The translations under genes were made by a program, and so were the position numbers. From Chryseobacterium sp. Leaf201 (GTDB lineage Bacteria > Bacteroidota > Bacteroidia > Flavobacteriales > Weeksellaceae), in contig NZ_LMKA01000065.1 of the NCBI RefSeq assembly GCF_001421435.1, positions 1-46,030 on the forward strand: a DNA stretch of 46,030 nt, given 5' to 3'. The notes below the pieces were generated by a model. That model saw only the letters and a program-made list of their open reading frames with translations, was not told the origin of the DNA and ran no database searches. Numbering within the stretch: the first letter of the stretch is position 1; each line of letters begins with the position of its first letter. Below are positions 32,743 to 39,890 of the stretch, piece by piece.

Positions 32743-33309
32743 ATGAAACATAGTATTACCTTATTCTTTATTCTTTTCTTTTCTGCTGCATCTTTTGCAC
32801 AGACAGAAAACGACAGTATGTTTGCCATCCCCCGGCATCAGGTGGGGATTAGTGTCAATAAATTCATTAAGTCTGTATTTGCTTCTGATGATAATGCAAT
32901 GATTATCAATTACAGGTACAGCGGGAAAAATAAATGGTCTTACAGGACGGGGTTTGATTTTAAGAACGATGACAGTGAGGGAGGATATACACAGGTTGCC
33001 TTTAAACTGGGGATGGACAGAAACCTGAAACGATACAGGAGATGGAACTTTTATTACGGAGCAGATTATTTCTTCCGTTATTCAAATTATAAGAATATCA
33101 ATAAGCCTCAGTATGATAACGGCTTGGGCATATTTTTAGGAGTCCAGTATTTTATTTCTCCGCATTTTTCTATTTCTACAGAACCGATGCTGTATTACAA
33201 ATCTGTATATGTCATAGACCGTTCTACCTTCGTGAAAGACAATAAATCAAGATGGAGCGAAACCGGTTTCGGAAGAATAGGCTTTATAGAGCTTAATTTC
33301 CATTTTTAA
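32743..33309 (+). CDS. Outer-membrane beta-barrel family protein
   Basis: The 188-residue product has a signal peptide (about 1-20, SFAQ) followed by alternating aromatic/polar strands (HQVGISVNKFIKSVF, WSYRTGFDFKND, YYGADYFFRY, FLGVQYFISP) and ends FIELNFHF with a terminal Phe, as barrels do. An 8- to 10-strand outer-membrane barrel is likely. Its cargo or function is unknown. The start is taken at 32743 because the upstream in-frame ATG lies within the terminator stem. With a terminator directly before it, expression needs read-through or an initiation signal I cannot see. Confidence 0.8.
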   Translation: MKHSITLFFILFFSAASFAQTENDSMFAIPRHQVGISVNKFIKSVFASDDNAMIINYRYSGKNKWSYRTGFDFKNDDSEGGYTQVAFKLGMDRNLKRYRRWNFYYGADYFFRYSNYKNINKPQYDNGLGIFLGVQYFISPHFSISTEPMLYYKSVYVIDRSTFVKDNKSRWSETGFGRIGFIELNFHF

Positions 33310-33336
33310 CGATTTATGCATTTTGTATAAGATTAC

Positions 33337-33363
33337 AACTCTTCATTCTGAAGAGTTTTTTGT
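33337..33363 (+). terminator. Intrinsic terminator after the barrel gene
   Basis: An 8-bp stem AACTCTTC/GAAGAGTT, 5-base loop and T run. Confidence 0.88.
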
Positions 33364-33515
33364 TTGCGGTATCCTGTTTTTTCCGATAAATTCTCCCTGA
33401 ATACGTATTTAAGAATCTCTGATAAATATCATAAAGATTATCCAAAAAAATAAATACAATTTTGTGTAATAAAAAAATTAATTTATATATTGCGGGACGA
33501 TAAAACAACGATTAT

Positions 33516-33902
33516 ATGGCGAAACATAAAGTCCATTACGAATTTCCAATGCACTGTTTATCAGAGATTTTATATGAATATCTGGCTACTGCGGAAGGAT
33601 TGTCTGAATGGTTTGCGGATGATGTAACAGAGAAAGGAGATGATTTCTTTTTCAGCTGGGGCGGCGGTCCTGCCGAGAAAGCGACTTTGATTAGGTATAA
33701 GCCAGAAGGTTTCGTGCGTTTCAGATGGGAAGAGGATGAAGGGACCAAGAATTTTTTTGAAATGACCATCATAATCGATGATATTACAGAAGATCTGGCA
33801 CTGAACATTACAGATTTCTGTGAAGAAGGGGATGAAGAGGAAAATGCCCTGTATTGGGAAAATCTTATTGAGAATCTTAGAATAAAATTAGGTGCCGCTT
33901 AA
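33516..33902 (+). CDS. START-like domain protein (SRPBCC superfamily)
   Basis: Soluble cytoplasmic protein of 128 residues of the START-like domain family common in Bacteroidota (related to AHSA1/SRPBCC). The pattern KVHYEFPMHCLSEILYEYLATAEGLSEWFADDV, the GGGP turn and the FRWEEDEGTKNFFEMTI strands followed by a C-terminal helix (YWENLIENLRIKLG) fit a helix-grip fold with a hydrophobic pocket. The ligand is unknown. A class IV aminotransferase homologue follows 77 bases on, an arrangement I recall from other flavobacteria, but here a terminator hairpin separates them. Confidence 0.9.
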   Translation: MAKHKVHYEFPMHCLSEILYEYLATAEGLSEWFADDVTEKGDDFFFSWGGGPAEKATLIRYKPEGFVRFRWEEDEGTKNFFEMTIIIDDITEDLALNITDFCEEGDEEENALYWENLIENLRIKLGAA

Positions 33903-33930
33903 ACGTAAGCTGCACTGAATGATAAAACTG

Positions 33931-33959
33931 ATGAACGATTTATCGTTCATTATTTTTTT
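33931..33959 (+). terminator. Intrinsic terminator between the START-like and class IV genes
   Basis: A 9-bp perfect stem ATGAACGAT/ATCGTTCAT, then TATTTTTTT. It ends 20 bases before the next start codon. Confidence 0.85.
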
Positions 33960-33979
33960 ATAAATAAATCAGGTTAACA

Positions 33980-34792
33980 TTGGAAAATCAATATTTCACA
34001 TCAGACGAAATACATGTAAGGAACCGGGCTTTCCTCCTGGGCGATGCCGTAAAGGTTTCCTTTTTTATCAGAAATTCAGGATTGATCATGGACGAAGAAT
34101 GTTATTTCTTCCTGATGGCCTCCATGAGAAAGATGAGATTGAATATTCCTTTATCCTATACACTGGAATTTTTTCAGTCGCTTTTCACACAGGAAATAAT
34201 CGATAAAAAAGGAATTACCGACGGAATTATCAATTTTCAGGTTTTCCGGAATACCGACGGGATTACGTTGTCAAAATCTTCTGTTTCCTATTTCTATGAA
34301 GTGACAGAAATGGAAGATATTCTGGCCATCCATCCGCGACCCCTGGAAATGGATCTGATTAAGGAAATCAATGTTAACAACAATCTTTTAAGCAACATCA
34401 GTGTGCACAGCCCTGAAAATATTTATGGCGGAATTTATGCACAGGAAAATGACCTGGATGATGTGATCCTTCTAAACCCCAATAAACGGATTGCCCGCGC
34501 TACATCCGGTAACTTACTGTTTCTGGAAGGAAGTACCATTAAGGTTCCGAAACAGTCTGAAGGGGCCTATATTTCGCCGCTGCTGGAGAATTTCGTAACA
34601 TTCCTGCACAAAAATAACCTTGCCGACATACAGGAACATGAAATTATAGCCTTTGAATCCCAGAAAGCGGAGGAAATCATGCTGGTTTCCGATGAAAAAG
34701 GAATTTTCTCTGTAGGTAAAATCAGAAATAAAACGTTTGGGAACACCCGTTTCACAGAACTGACAGAGAGCTGGAAAAACAGTTTTTCGTAA
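33980..34792 (+). CDS. Class IV aminotransferase homologue, PLP lysine missing
   Basis: The 270-residue product has the layout of the branched-chain / PabC (class IV) fold: VRNRAFLLGDAVKVSFFI at the start, and DVILLNPNKRIARATSGNLLFLEGSTIKVP with ISPLLENFVTFL near residue 151-200. In functional members a Lys stands in a K-x-x-N motif before the YA-x-EN helix. Here that stretch reads LLSNISVHSPENIYGGIYAQEN, with Ser at residue 141 and no Lys nearby, and the usual Glu of the E-x-x-x-(S/G)N motif is Ala (ARATSGN). It is therefore probably not a transaminase or lyase. It uses a TTG start after AGGTTAACA; no ATG is near. Confidence 0.82.
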   Translation: MENQYFTSDEIHVRNRAFLLGDAVKVSFFIRNSGLIMDEECYFFLMASMRKMRLNIPLSYTLEFFQSLFTQEIIDKKGITDGIINFQVFRNTDGITLSKSSVSYFYEVTEMEDILAIHPRPLEMDLIKEINVNNNLLSNISVHSPENIYGGIYAQENDLDDVILLNPNKRIARATSGNLLFLEGSTIKVPKQSEGAYISPLLENFVTFLHKNNLADIQEHEIIAFESQKAEEIMLVSDEKGIFSVGKIRNKTFGNTRFTELTESWKNSFS

Positions 34793-34799
34793 AATTGAC

Positions 34800-34838
34800 A
34801 AACCCGGTAAATAACTTATAAGTCCTTACCGGGTTTTT
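34800..34838 (+). terminator. Intrinsic terminator after the class IV gene
   Basis: An 11-bp stem AAACCCGGTAA/TTACCGGGTTT and T run, between convergent genes. Confidence 0.9.
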
Positions 34839-34874
34839 ATCCTGAATACATCAGAAATTGTTTGTATCAACCGC

Positions 34875-35468
34875 TTATTTGTACGTGTTGAAAACCTCTG
34901 TAAATTTCTGTGCGATTTCTTTCCGGCCTTTTTCACTGGTTACATATTCCCTGTCGCCGGTGTTATTCATAAAGCCGAGTTCCATAAGGACCGCAGGAGC
35001 TTTGGATTCTCTTAAAATGTGAAGGTTTTTTTCCTGGACGCTGCGGACATGAAACTTCTCAGAAATTCTTTCGGCCAGCTTTTTGGATTCCTCTGAGTTC
35101 TGGGTATAAATTTCAGGGCCGTTATCTGAAGTTTCCGGTTTAGGGCTGCTGTTGATATGTAATGAAACAACCATTTCCGGATGTAGTTTATTGATTTTGG
35201 TAATTCTTTCAGCTAAGCTTAAATCTTTGTCGGAATCCCTGGTCAGAACGATCTCAAAAGCATCCTGGTTTTCATTGTACTTTTGGATTTCCCTTGCAAC
35301 CTGTAAGGTAATTTCCTTTTCAGATAATCCTTCCCGTTTCACTCCGATATCGTTTCCGCCATGTCCGGCATCAATAATAATAAGTTTTTTACTGACCGGG
35401 GTAAAAGATAAAAAGGCAGCAGAAAAAAGGCCCAGAGCAAAAAGTTTTACTGTTTTCATGTTGTTCAT
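34875..35468 (-). CDS. N-acetylmuramoyl-L-alanine amidase (Amidase_3, AmiC type)
   Basis: Periplasmic zinc amidase of 197 residues that cuts the sugar-peptide bond of peptidoglycan. A signal peptide (about 1-24) is followed directly by the Amidase_3 domain. Zn ligands and catalysis are visible: IIDAGHGGND (H36), the Glu in GLSEKEITL, SLHINSS (second His) and the catalytic Glu in VLMELGFMNN. There is no AMIN domain and no LysM or SPOR domain, so it is a minimal enzyme. A second ATG three codons in (MKTVKLF) is an equally plausible start. The enzyme is probably needed for cell separation or recycling. Confidence 0.93.
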   Translation of the reverse strand: MNNMKTVKLFALGLFSAAFLSFTPVSKKLIIIDAGHGGNDIGVKREGLSEKEITLQVAREIQKYNENQDAFEIVLTRDSDKDLSLAERITKINKLHPEMVVSLHINSSPKPETSDNGPEIYTQNSEESKKLAERISEKFHVRSVQEKNLHILRESKAPAVLMELGFMNNTGDREYVTSEKGRKEIAQKFTEVFNTYK

Positions 35469-35563
35469 TTTTTAGTACAACAAATAACGGTAATTGCCGA
35501 CTTAAATTAAGTTAACGAGATCTTAAAGCTTGTTAAAAGTTTAATGCTTAATCAGATGTGGAT

Positions 35564-36112
35564 TTAGTTTAGGGAAATATCTTCAGGTGAATTGGCCCAG
35601 AGTAAATATTCACCGCCCAGGTTCTGCATAATTGATTTCCATAAGGTCTGGTCATTAGGCAGAGTATAATCCAGATTATAAACATCCACAACAGTCCATA
35701 CTTTTTTCAGGATCTCATCATCAAGCTGCAGTGGAGACCAGCCGGAATATCCTGAGAATATTTTTACATCAATAATATTCAGTTCACCGCTCAGCACGGC
35801 ACTGATGATATTTTCTATATCTTCCGTGAGATAGAATTCCTTATTGATTTCAGTAAATGCCTCGGTGACTTTTTTTCCTTTAACAATAAAGAAAACCTTG
35901 TCATTTTCTACAGGCCCGCCATCATATACTTCGATTTTGAAATCGAAAAAATCTTTGAACTTGCTACTCATCTGGCTGTTTTTTTTATTTAAGATCAAAC
36001 CAAATGCGCCCTGTTCATTATGCTCAACAACCAATACAACCGATCTGGAAAAAATATCACCGGAAATGTCAGGTGTGGAAATTAATATTTTACCTTTGTA
36101 TGAGTAATTCAT
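35564..36112 (-). CDS. YqgE/AlgH family protein
   Basis: Cytoplasmic protein of 182 residues with the full YqgE/AlgH pattern: GKILISTPDISGDIFSRSVVLVVEHNEQGAFGLILNK, DGGPVENDKVFFI and FSGYSGWSPLQLDDEI. Its molecular role is unsettled (AlgH was first described as an alginate regulator). An in-frame ATG 93 bases farther out would cross the promoter and part of the divergent pdxH gene, so the internal ATG is taken. TAAATTTG ends 3 bases before this ATG, predicting a leaderless message. Only 24 bases separate it from divergent pdxH. Confidence 0.93.
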   Translation of the reverse strand: MNYSYKGKILISTPDISGDIFSRSVVLVVEHNEQGAFGLILNKKNSQMSSKFKDFFDFKIEVYDGGPVENDKVFFIVKGKKVTEAFTEINKEFYLTEDIENIISAVLSGELNIIDVKIFSGYSGWSPLQLDDEILKKVWTVVDVYNLDYTLPNDQTLWKSIMQNLGGEYLLWANSPEDISLN

Positions 36113-36115
36113 ACT

Positions 36116-36123
36116 CAAATTTA
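36116..36123 (-). promoter_or_regulatory. -7 box (TAAATTTG) 3 bases before the yqgE-like ATG
   Basis: Minus strand TAAATTTG-AGT-ATG. The -33 region falls within the first codons of divergent pdxH and has no clear TTG. Confidence 0.55.
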
Positions 36124-36136
36124 ATAAAAAATATTT

Positions 36137-36781
36137 ATGGAAAACCTGCACGATAAAAGAAAAGTGTATGATAAATCCCAACTTATTGAAAGTGAGATAA
36201 AACAAAATCCGATCGAGCAGTTCCGGGACTGGTTTATGGAGGCCGGTGAGAATCCTGATATTTATGAAGCAAATGCCATGTCGGTTTCTACCGTGGAGGA
36301 AGACGGCTGCCCGCGTACAAGGATGGTTCTGCTGAAGGCCTATACCTATGAAGGCTTTATCTTTTACACCAATTATACAAGCAAAAAAGGAAGATCAATA
36401 GAAAAAACACACAGAGCGTGCCTTCATTTTTTCTGGCCGAATTTAGAGCGGCAGATTATTATCAAGGCCAATCTCGAACGGATTGCTGAAAACCTGAGTG
36501 ACGGCTATTTCCATTCCAGGCCGAAAGGCAGCCAGCTGGGTGCAGCAGTTTCCCCACAGAGTCAGGAGATTCCCGACAGGGAGTTTTTGGAGAAAAAGCT
36601 TAAACAGATGGAAGAGCAGTACGAGAATACCGAGGTTCCAAGGCCTGCAGACTGGGGCGGATATATTGCAAAACCTTATGAAATTGAATTCTGGCAGGGA
36701 AGGCCAAACCGGCTTCATGACAGGATTGTCTATCAGCTGGAAAATGATCTCGACTGGAAAATTTCCCGGCTGGCTCCTTGA
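36137..36781 (+). CDS. pdxH: Pyridoxamine 5'-phosphate oxidase
   Basis: FMN enzyme of 214 residues that oxidises pyridoxamine or pyridoxine phosphate to PLP, the last step of vitamin B6 synthesis and salvage. Family features are present: NAMSVSTVEEDGCPRTRMVLLK, FIFYTNYTSKKGRSI, HFFWPNLERQIIIKANLERI, SRPKGSQLGAAVSPQSQ and the C-terminal signature EFWQGRPNRLHDRI...WKISRLAP. Length is normal. It starts 24 bases from divergent yqgE, so the two promoters must overlap. It ends at a bidirectional terminator shared with the HU gene. PLP supply ties in with the aminotransferase in this window only in a general way. Confidence 0.96.
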   Translation: MENLHDKRKVYDKSQLIESEIKQNPIEQFRDWFMEAGENPDIYEANAMSVSTVEEDGCPRTRMVLLKAYTYEGFIFYTNYTSKKGRSIEKTHRACLHFFWPNLERQIIIKANLERIAENLSDGYFHSRPKGSQLGAAVSPQSQEIPDREFLEKKLKQMEEQYENTEVPRPADWGGYIAKPYEIEFWQGRPNRLHDRIVYQLENDLDWKISRLAP

Positions 36782-36850
36782 TTATTAAAAGATTAATAAG
36801 CTGATTATAGTATAGCTGTTAATATAATCCTTATGTACCTGATAACATAA

Positions 36851-36881
36851 AAAAAGGCTGTTTCAATGAAACAGCCTTTTT
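36851..36881. terminator. Bidirectional terminator between pdxH and the HU gene
   Basis: A 14-bp perfect stem AAAAAGGCTGTTTC/GAAACAGCCTTTTT with a 3-base loop. A and T tracts on both sides serve the two convergent genes. Confidence 0.93.
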
Positions 36882-36898
36882 ATAACCTTGTTGAGTGA

Positions 36899-37216
36899 TT
36901 ATTTTTTCTTTTTTCCGGCAGCAGCTGCAGGAGTGTTCGCTGAAGCAACAGCAGCAGAAAGATCTGCACCTGCCTTAAATTTGGCAACAGTTTTAGCTTC
37001 AATATTGATTGGCTTTTTAGTGGCAGGATTGATCCCCTGTCTCGCAGCTCTCTCCGCTACTGAGAACGTACCGAATCCTACTAAAGATACTTTTCCGTCT
37101 TTCTTTTTTAACGTAGTCATTACGTTATCAATAAATGATTCCAAAGCAGCTTTGGCTGCAACTTTAGATATTCCTGCATCTTTAGCGATTGCGTCGATTA
37201 ATTCAGACTTGTTCAT
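36899..37216 (-). CDS. HU family DNA-binding protein
   Basis: Nucleoid protein of 105 residues. The HU/IHF fold is complete (MNKSELIDAIAKDAGISKVAAKAALESFIDNV...KVSLVGFGTFSVAERAARQGINPATKKPINIEAKTVAKFKAG) and includes the beta-arm signature GINPATKKPI. It carries an extra Ala/Lys-rich tail (about 91-105, ending AAAAGKKKK), longer than E. coli HU (90 residues) and typical of Bacteroidota HU variants, which may add non-specific DNA contacts. A strong -33/-7 promoter sits 37-66 bases upstream. It is a single-gene unit. Confidence 0.96.
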   Translation of the reverse strand: MNKSELIDAIAKDAGISKVAAKAALESFIDNVMTTLKKKDGKVSLVGFGTFSVAERAARQGINPATKKPINIEAKTVAKFKAGADLSAAVASANTPAAAAGKKKK

Positions 37217-37252
37217 AATTTTTTTAATATTAAAGTTAGTTCGTAATTATAG

Positions 37253-37282
37253 CAAATATAATACTATTTTGTAAATGTGCAA
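37253..37282 (-). promoter_or_regulatory. HU gene promoter
   Basis: Minus strand TTG (37282-37280), 19-base spacer, TATATTTG (37260-37253): a close match to the Bacteroidota consensus. Confidence 0.65.
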
Positions 37283-37418
37283 TTTTTATGAAAAAAAATA
37301 AATAATATTTTCGATTTTTAGCCGAATTGGTTAAAATTTGATAATTCAAAAAATAGCGAAAAATCTACGTTACCGGTCACTAAAATCATGCCAAATGCTT
37401 ATGTGTATTGACTTTAGC

Positions 37419-37448
37419 AATAAATGTAAATTATTTCTTACATTTATT
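37419..37448. repeat. AT-rich inverted repeat upstream of panD
   Basis: AATAAATGTAA (37419-37429) and TTACATTTATT (37438-37448) are perfect reverse complements with an 8-base spacer and no T run. Candidate operator or DNA-bending site. Confidence 0.4.
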
Positions 37449-37604
37449 AAATCCTGAATTTTGTATTATTTATTAACAGTTATTGCAATATATTATAAAT
37501 TCAGTAATCAAAGTCTTTAAATATTGGGTTTAAGGTAATTAAACAGCTGTGTTTCTGTGAGTTTTAAATTTATGGCAAAAGTCTGTTTTATAAATTTTTA
37601 TTAA

Positions 37605-37612
37605 TAAATTTG
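37605..37612 (+). promoter_or_regulatory. -7 box (TAAATTTG) 4 bases before the panD ATG
   Basis: TAAATTTG-CACC-ATG. A CTG (near TTG) lies 19 bases upstream. It predicts a leaderless mRNA. Confidence 0.55.
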
Positions 37613-37616
37613 CACC

Positions 37617-37967
37617 ATGTTAATAGAAGTTTTCAAGTCTAAGATTCACAGGGTGAGAGTTACAGCTTCTGACCTTAATTATATTGGAAGTATAACGATA
37701 GATGAAGACCTGATTGATGCTGCCGGTCTGGTAGTGGGAGAAAGGGTATATATCGTGAATGTAAATAACGGAGAGCGCTTTGACACCTACGTGATCAAAG
37801 GGAAAAGAAAATCCGGGGAAGTCTGCCTGAACGGGCCGGCTGCCAGAAAAGTGCAGAGAGATGACATTATTATAGTAATTGCGTACGCCCAGATGACCCC
37901 TGAAGAAGCGCAGAACTTTCAGCCTAAAATCGTCTTCCCGGACGAAAGAACCAATCTTCTTACATAA
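37617..37967 (+). CDS. panD: Aspartate 1-decarboxylase (pyruvoyl enzyme precursor)
   Basis: Makes beta-alanine from aspartate for pantothenate and coenzyme A. The 116 residues include the self-cleavage site YIGSIT (Gly24-Ser25), where Ser25 becomes the pyruvoyl cofactor, the K9 region (FKSKIHR) and the [21 protein letters not shown] segment. Length is normal. Start codon and promoter box are almost adjacent. The flippase-like membrane protein follows with a 4-base gap, so the two are co-transcribed. panB and panC are not in the window. Confidence 0.96.
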   Translation: MLIEVFKSKIHRVRVTASDLNYIGSITIDEDLIDAAGLVVGERVYIVNVNNGERFDTYVIKGKRKSGEVCLNGPAARKVQRDDIIIVIAYAQMTPEEAQNFQPKIVFPDERTNLLT

Positions 37968-37971
37968 TCCA

Positions 37972-38988
37972 ATGGAGAAGAAGAAAAATAACCCTTTAAA
38001 ACAAATTCTTACAATAGTAATATCGCTTGCTTTTGCAGGCTTTTTTTTATGGCTGGCGCTGAAGGATTTTGATTACGCGTCTTTTAAAAAATCCATCTCC
38101 AAAGCAAATTACTGGTGGGTATTGCTCGCTGCCTGTTTTGGTATCTCGGCCTACTGGTTCAGGGCCATCCGCTGGAACCTGATGCTGGAGCCGATGGGAC
38201 ATCAGATTTCCAATTCCAATTCACTGTGGTCTATATCTTTCGGATATTTAATGAACCTTACCATTCCCAGAAGCGGGGAAGTGGCGCGGGCTACAGCTTT
38301 GTACGGCGTTGAGAAAGTGCCTGTTGACCAATCTTTCGGGACTATTATTCTGGAGCGGGTAGTGGATTTAATGTGTATGATTGTCTTTTTGGGACTGACC
38401 ATCATCTTTAAAGGAGATATCATCTATTCTTTTTATAAAAATTCCGGAATCAATTTTAATACAAATAAAATCCTTATTGTTCTTTTGGTTTTAATTGCCG
38501 GCGCTGTTTTATTTTTTTCATTTAAGAAAAAGCTGGCTAAAGTACCGGTTCTGGATAAAATTATCAGCTTTATTGATGGAATCCTTCAGGGCTTAACCTC
38601 AATATTCAAACTAAAGCAGAAAGTAAAATTCATTCTGTACACAGCAGGAATCTGGATTTCCTATTATTTTGCAGCTTATCTGGTATGCTTTGCCTTGCCT
38701 GAAACGTCAGGTTTTACATTTGATGACGGCTTTTTTATCCTTGTGGTCGGGACTTTGGGAATGATTGTGCCTGCCAGCGGCGGAATCGGGGCTTTTAACC
38801 TGGCGATGAAATACGGCTTTATGGCCCTGTTTATTTCTATGGGGAAAAGCGGTGAACTGGGTGGTGAAACAGGGCTTACCTATTCATTCATATCCTTGCC
38901 GCTGCAGATCATCATCATGCTTACCATGGGGCTGATTTCTATCCCTATGCTGGCGAAATCAAGAAACAGCAGGATTTCAGAAGAGTAA
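37972..38988 (+). CDS. Flippase-like domain / LPG synthase transmembrane-family protein
   Basis: Inner-membrane protein of 338 residues with about eight helices, matching the lysylphosphatidylglycerol synthetase transmembrane (UPF0104/AglD-like) family. Typical motifs are WVLLAACFGISAYWFRAIRWNLML, the conserved NLTIPRSGEVARATALYG and the late VGTLGMIVPASGGIGAFNLAMKYGF. The aminoacyl-transfer domain of true MprF is absent, so lipid flipping or glycolipid handling is more likely than lysine transfer. It starts 4 bases after panD and ends at a terminator. Conserved pairing with panD has no obvious biochemical reason. Confidence 0.9.
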   Translation: MEKKKNNPLKQILTIVISLAFAGFFLWLALKDFDYASFKKSISKANYWWVLLAACFGISAYWFRAIRWNLMLEPMGHQISNSNSLWSISFGYLMNLTIPRSGEVARATALYGVEKVPVDQSFGTIILERVVDLMCMIVFLGLTIIFKGDIIYSFYKNSGINFNTNKILIVLLVLIAGAVLFFSFKKKLAKVPVLDKIISFIDGILQGLTSIFKLKQKVKFILYTAGIWISYYFAAYLVCFALPETSGFTFDDGFFILVVGTLGMIVPASGGIGAFNLAMKYGFMALFISMGKSGELGGETGLTYSFISLPLQIIIMLTMGLISIPMLAKSRNSRISEE

Positions 38989-39026
38989 AACAATACAAAG
39001 ATTCTTAATTAAATCTGTTACAATAC

Positions 39027-39053
39027 ATCCGGTCATCAATGGCCGGATTTTTT
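39027..39053 (+). terminator. Intrinsic terminator after the panD operon
   Basis: Stem ATCCGGTCAT/ATGGCCGGAT (one G-U pair) with T run. Confidence 0.85.
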
Positions 39054-39192
39054 ATGGCTGCAATTCTGTGCCAATCATCAATATCTCTCAATCTCAGCAT
39101 GACAATTTACATCATTATTCCGGATAAAATATGTTGGAAAATTTGTAAAACCGCCCTAACTTAGAGGAAGCAATACAATACACCACATTATT

Positions 39193-39768
39193 ATGGCAAT
39201 TAATTTACAGAAAGGGCAAAGAATAGAAATCGGATTTACAAAAATGACCATCGGCCTCGGCTGGGATCCGAATGAAGGAATGGGCTATGATTTTGACCTT
39301 GATGCTTCTGCAATTATGATTGACGGAGACCGCAAGCTGGTGAGTGAAGACTATTTTGTTTTTTATAATAATTTAAATTCTCCGGACGGAGCGCTTATCC
39401 ATACCGGTGATGACCCGAGCGGTAAAAACAGCGATGGCGATGATGATGAAGCCATTATTGTGGATCTTGATAAAGTAGATGAAAGGGTAACGGAAATCCT
39501 TTTCGTGGTAACTATTGAAGATTATGAGAGAAGAAAGCAGAATTTCGGGCAGGTAAGAAATTCATACATCCGGATTATCGACAATATGAGCCATCAGGAA
39601 ATTGCAAAATATGAGCTGGATGAAGATTTCTCCATTGAGACAGGCGTGGAATTCGGGAGGTTATATAAAAAGAACGGCAGCTGGAAATTTGAGGCGTCCG
39701 GAATCGGTTACCGTGCAGACCTGGCATTCTTTCTTGAAAAATATTACAAAGGCCAGATCATCAAATAA
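39193..39768 (+). CDS. TerD family protein (tellurium/stress resistance, Ca-binding)
   Basis: Cytoplasmic protein of 191 residues with the TerD/CABP fold: LGWDPNEGMGYDFDLDASAIMIDG, FVFYNNLNSPDGALIHTGDDPSGKNSDGDDDEAIIVDLDKV and FEFGRLYKKNGSWKFEASGIG-like end strands. The acidic loops DFDLD and GDDDE match the known Ca2+ sites. Ter proteins are linked to tellurite, phage and envelope stress. No TerA, TerB, TerC, TerE or TerF gene is adjacent, so this is an orphan copy. The leader has TAACTTAG and GAGGAAG but no clean -7 box. A dyad lies directly downstream. Confidence 0.93.
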   Translation: MAINLQKGQRIEIGFTKMTIGLGWDPNEGMGYDFDLDASAIMIDGDRKLVSEDYFVFYNNLNSPDGALIHTGDDPSGKNSDGDDDEAIIVDLDKVDERVTEILFVVTIEDYERRKQNFGQVRNSYIRIIDNMSHQEIAKYELDEDFSIETGVEFGRLYKKNGSWKFEASGIGYRADLAFFLEKYYKGQIIK

Positions 39769-39806
39769 AATCGGCCAATCTAATGTCTTTATGACGGTGA
39801 TGTAGA

Positions 39807-39875
39807 TTCACGTTATCAGTGAAAATTAATCAGGCTGATGATTTTATCAGTATTCAATGCCTTATGTAACGTGAA
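39807..39875. repeat. Inverted repeat between convergent TerD and hypothetical genes
   Basis: TTCACGTTA (39807-39815) and TAACGTGAA (39867-39875) form a perfect 9-bp stem enclosing 51 bases, with smaller repeats inside (ATCAGGCTGAT; TTATCAGT twice). No T run follows on either strand, so it is not a plain terminator. Confidence 0.4.
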
Positions 39876-39890
39876 CTGAAAAGAATCTGC

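Larger units (their letters stand above)
37217..37616. other. 400-base AT-rich gap between the HU gene and panD
   Basis: Holds the HU promoter (37253-37282, minus strand), an 11-bp perfect inverted repeat (37419-37448) and the panD -7 box (37605-37612). No coding frame of interest. Confidence 0.6.

Noticed and set aside
33314..33508. 64-codon minus-strand frame in the gap before the START-like gene
   Set aside because: Covers a terminator and the leader of the plus-strand gene, and has no start signal or recognisable features.
35500..35512. ACTTAAATTAAGT palindrome upstream of the amidase gene
   Set aside because: AT-only core of 13 bases is common by chance in this AT-rich sequence; no supporting context.
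36888..37274. 128-codon plus-strand frame over the HU gene
   Set aside because: Antisense to an unmistakable HU protein; the frame runs into promoter sequence.
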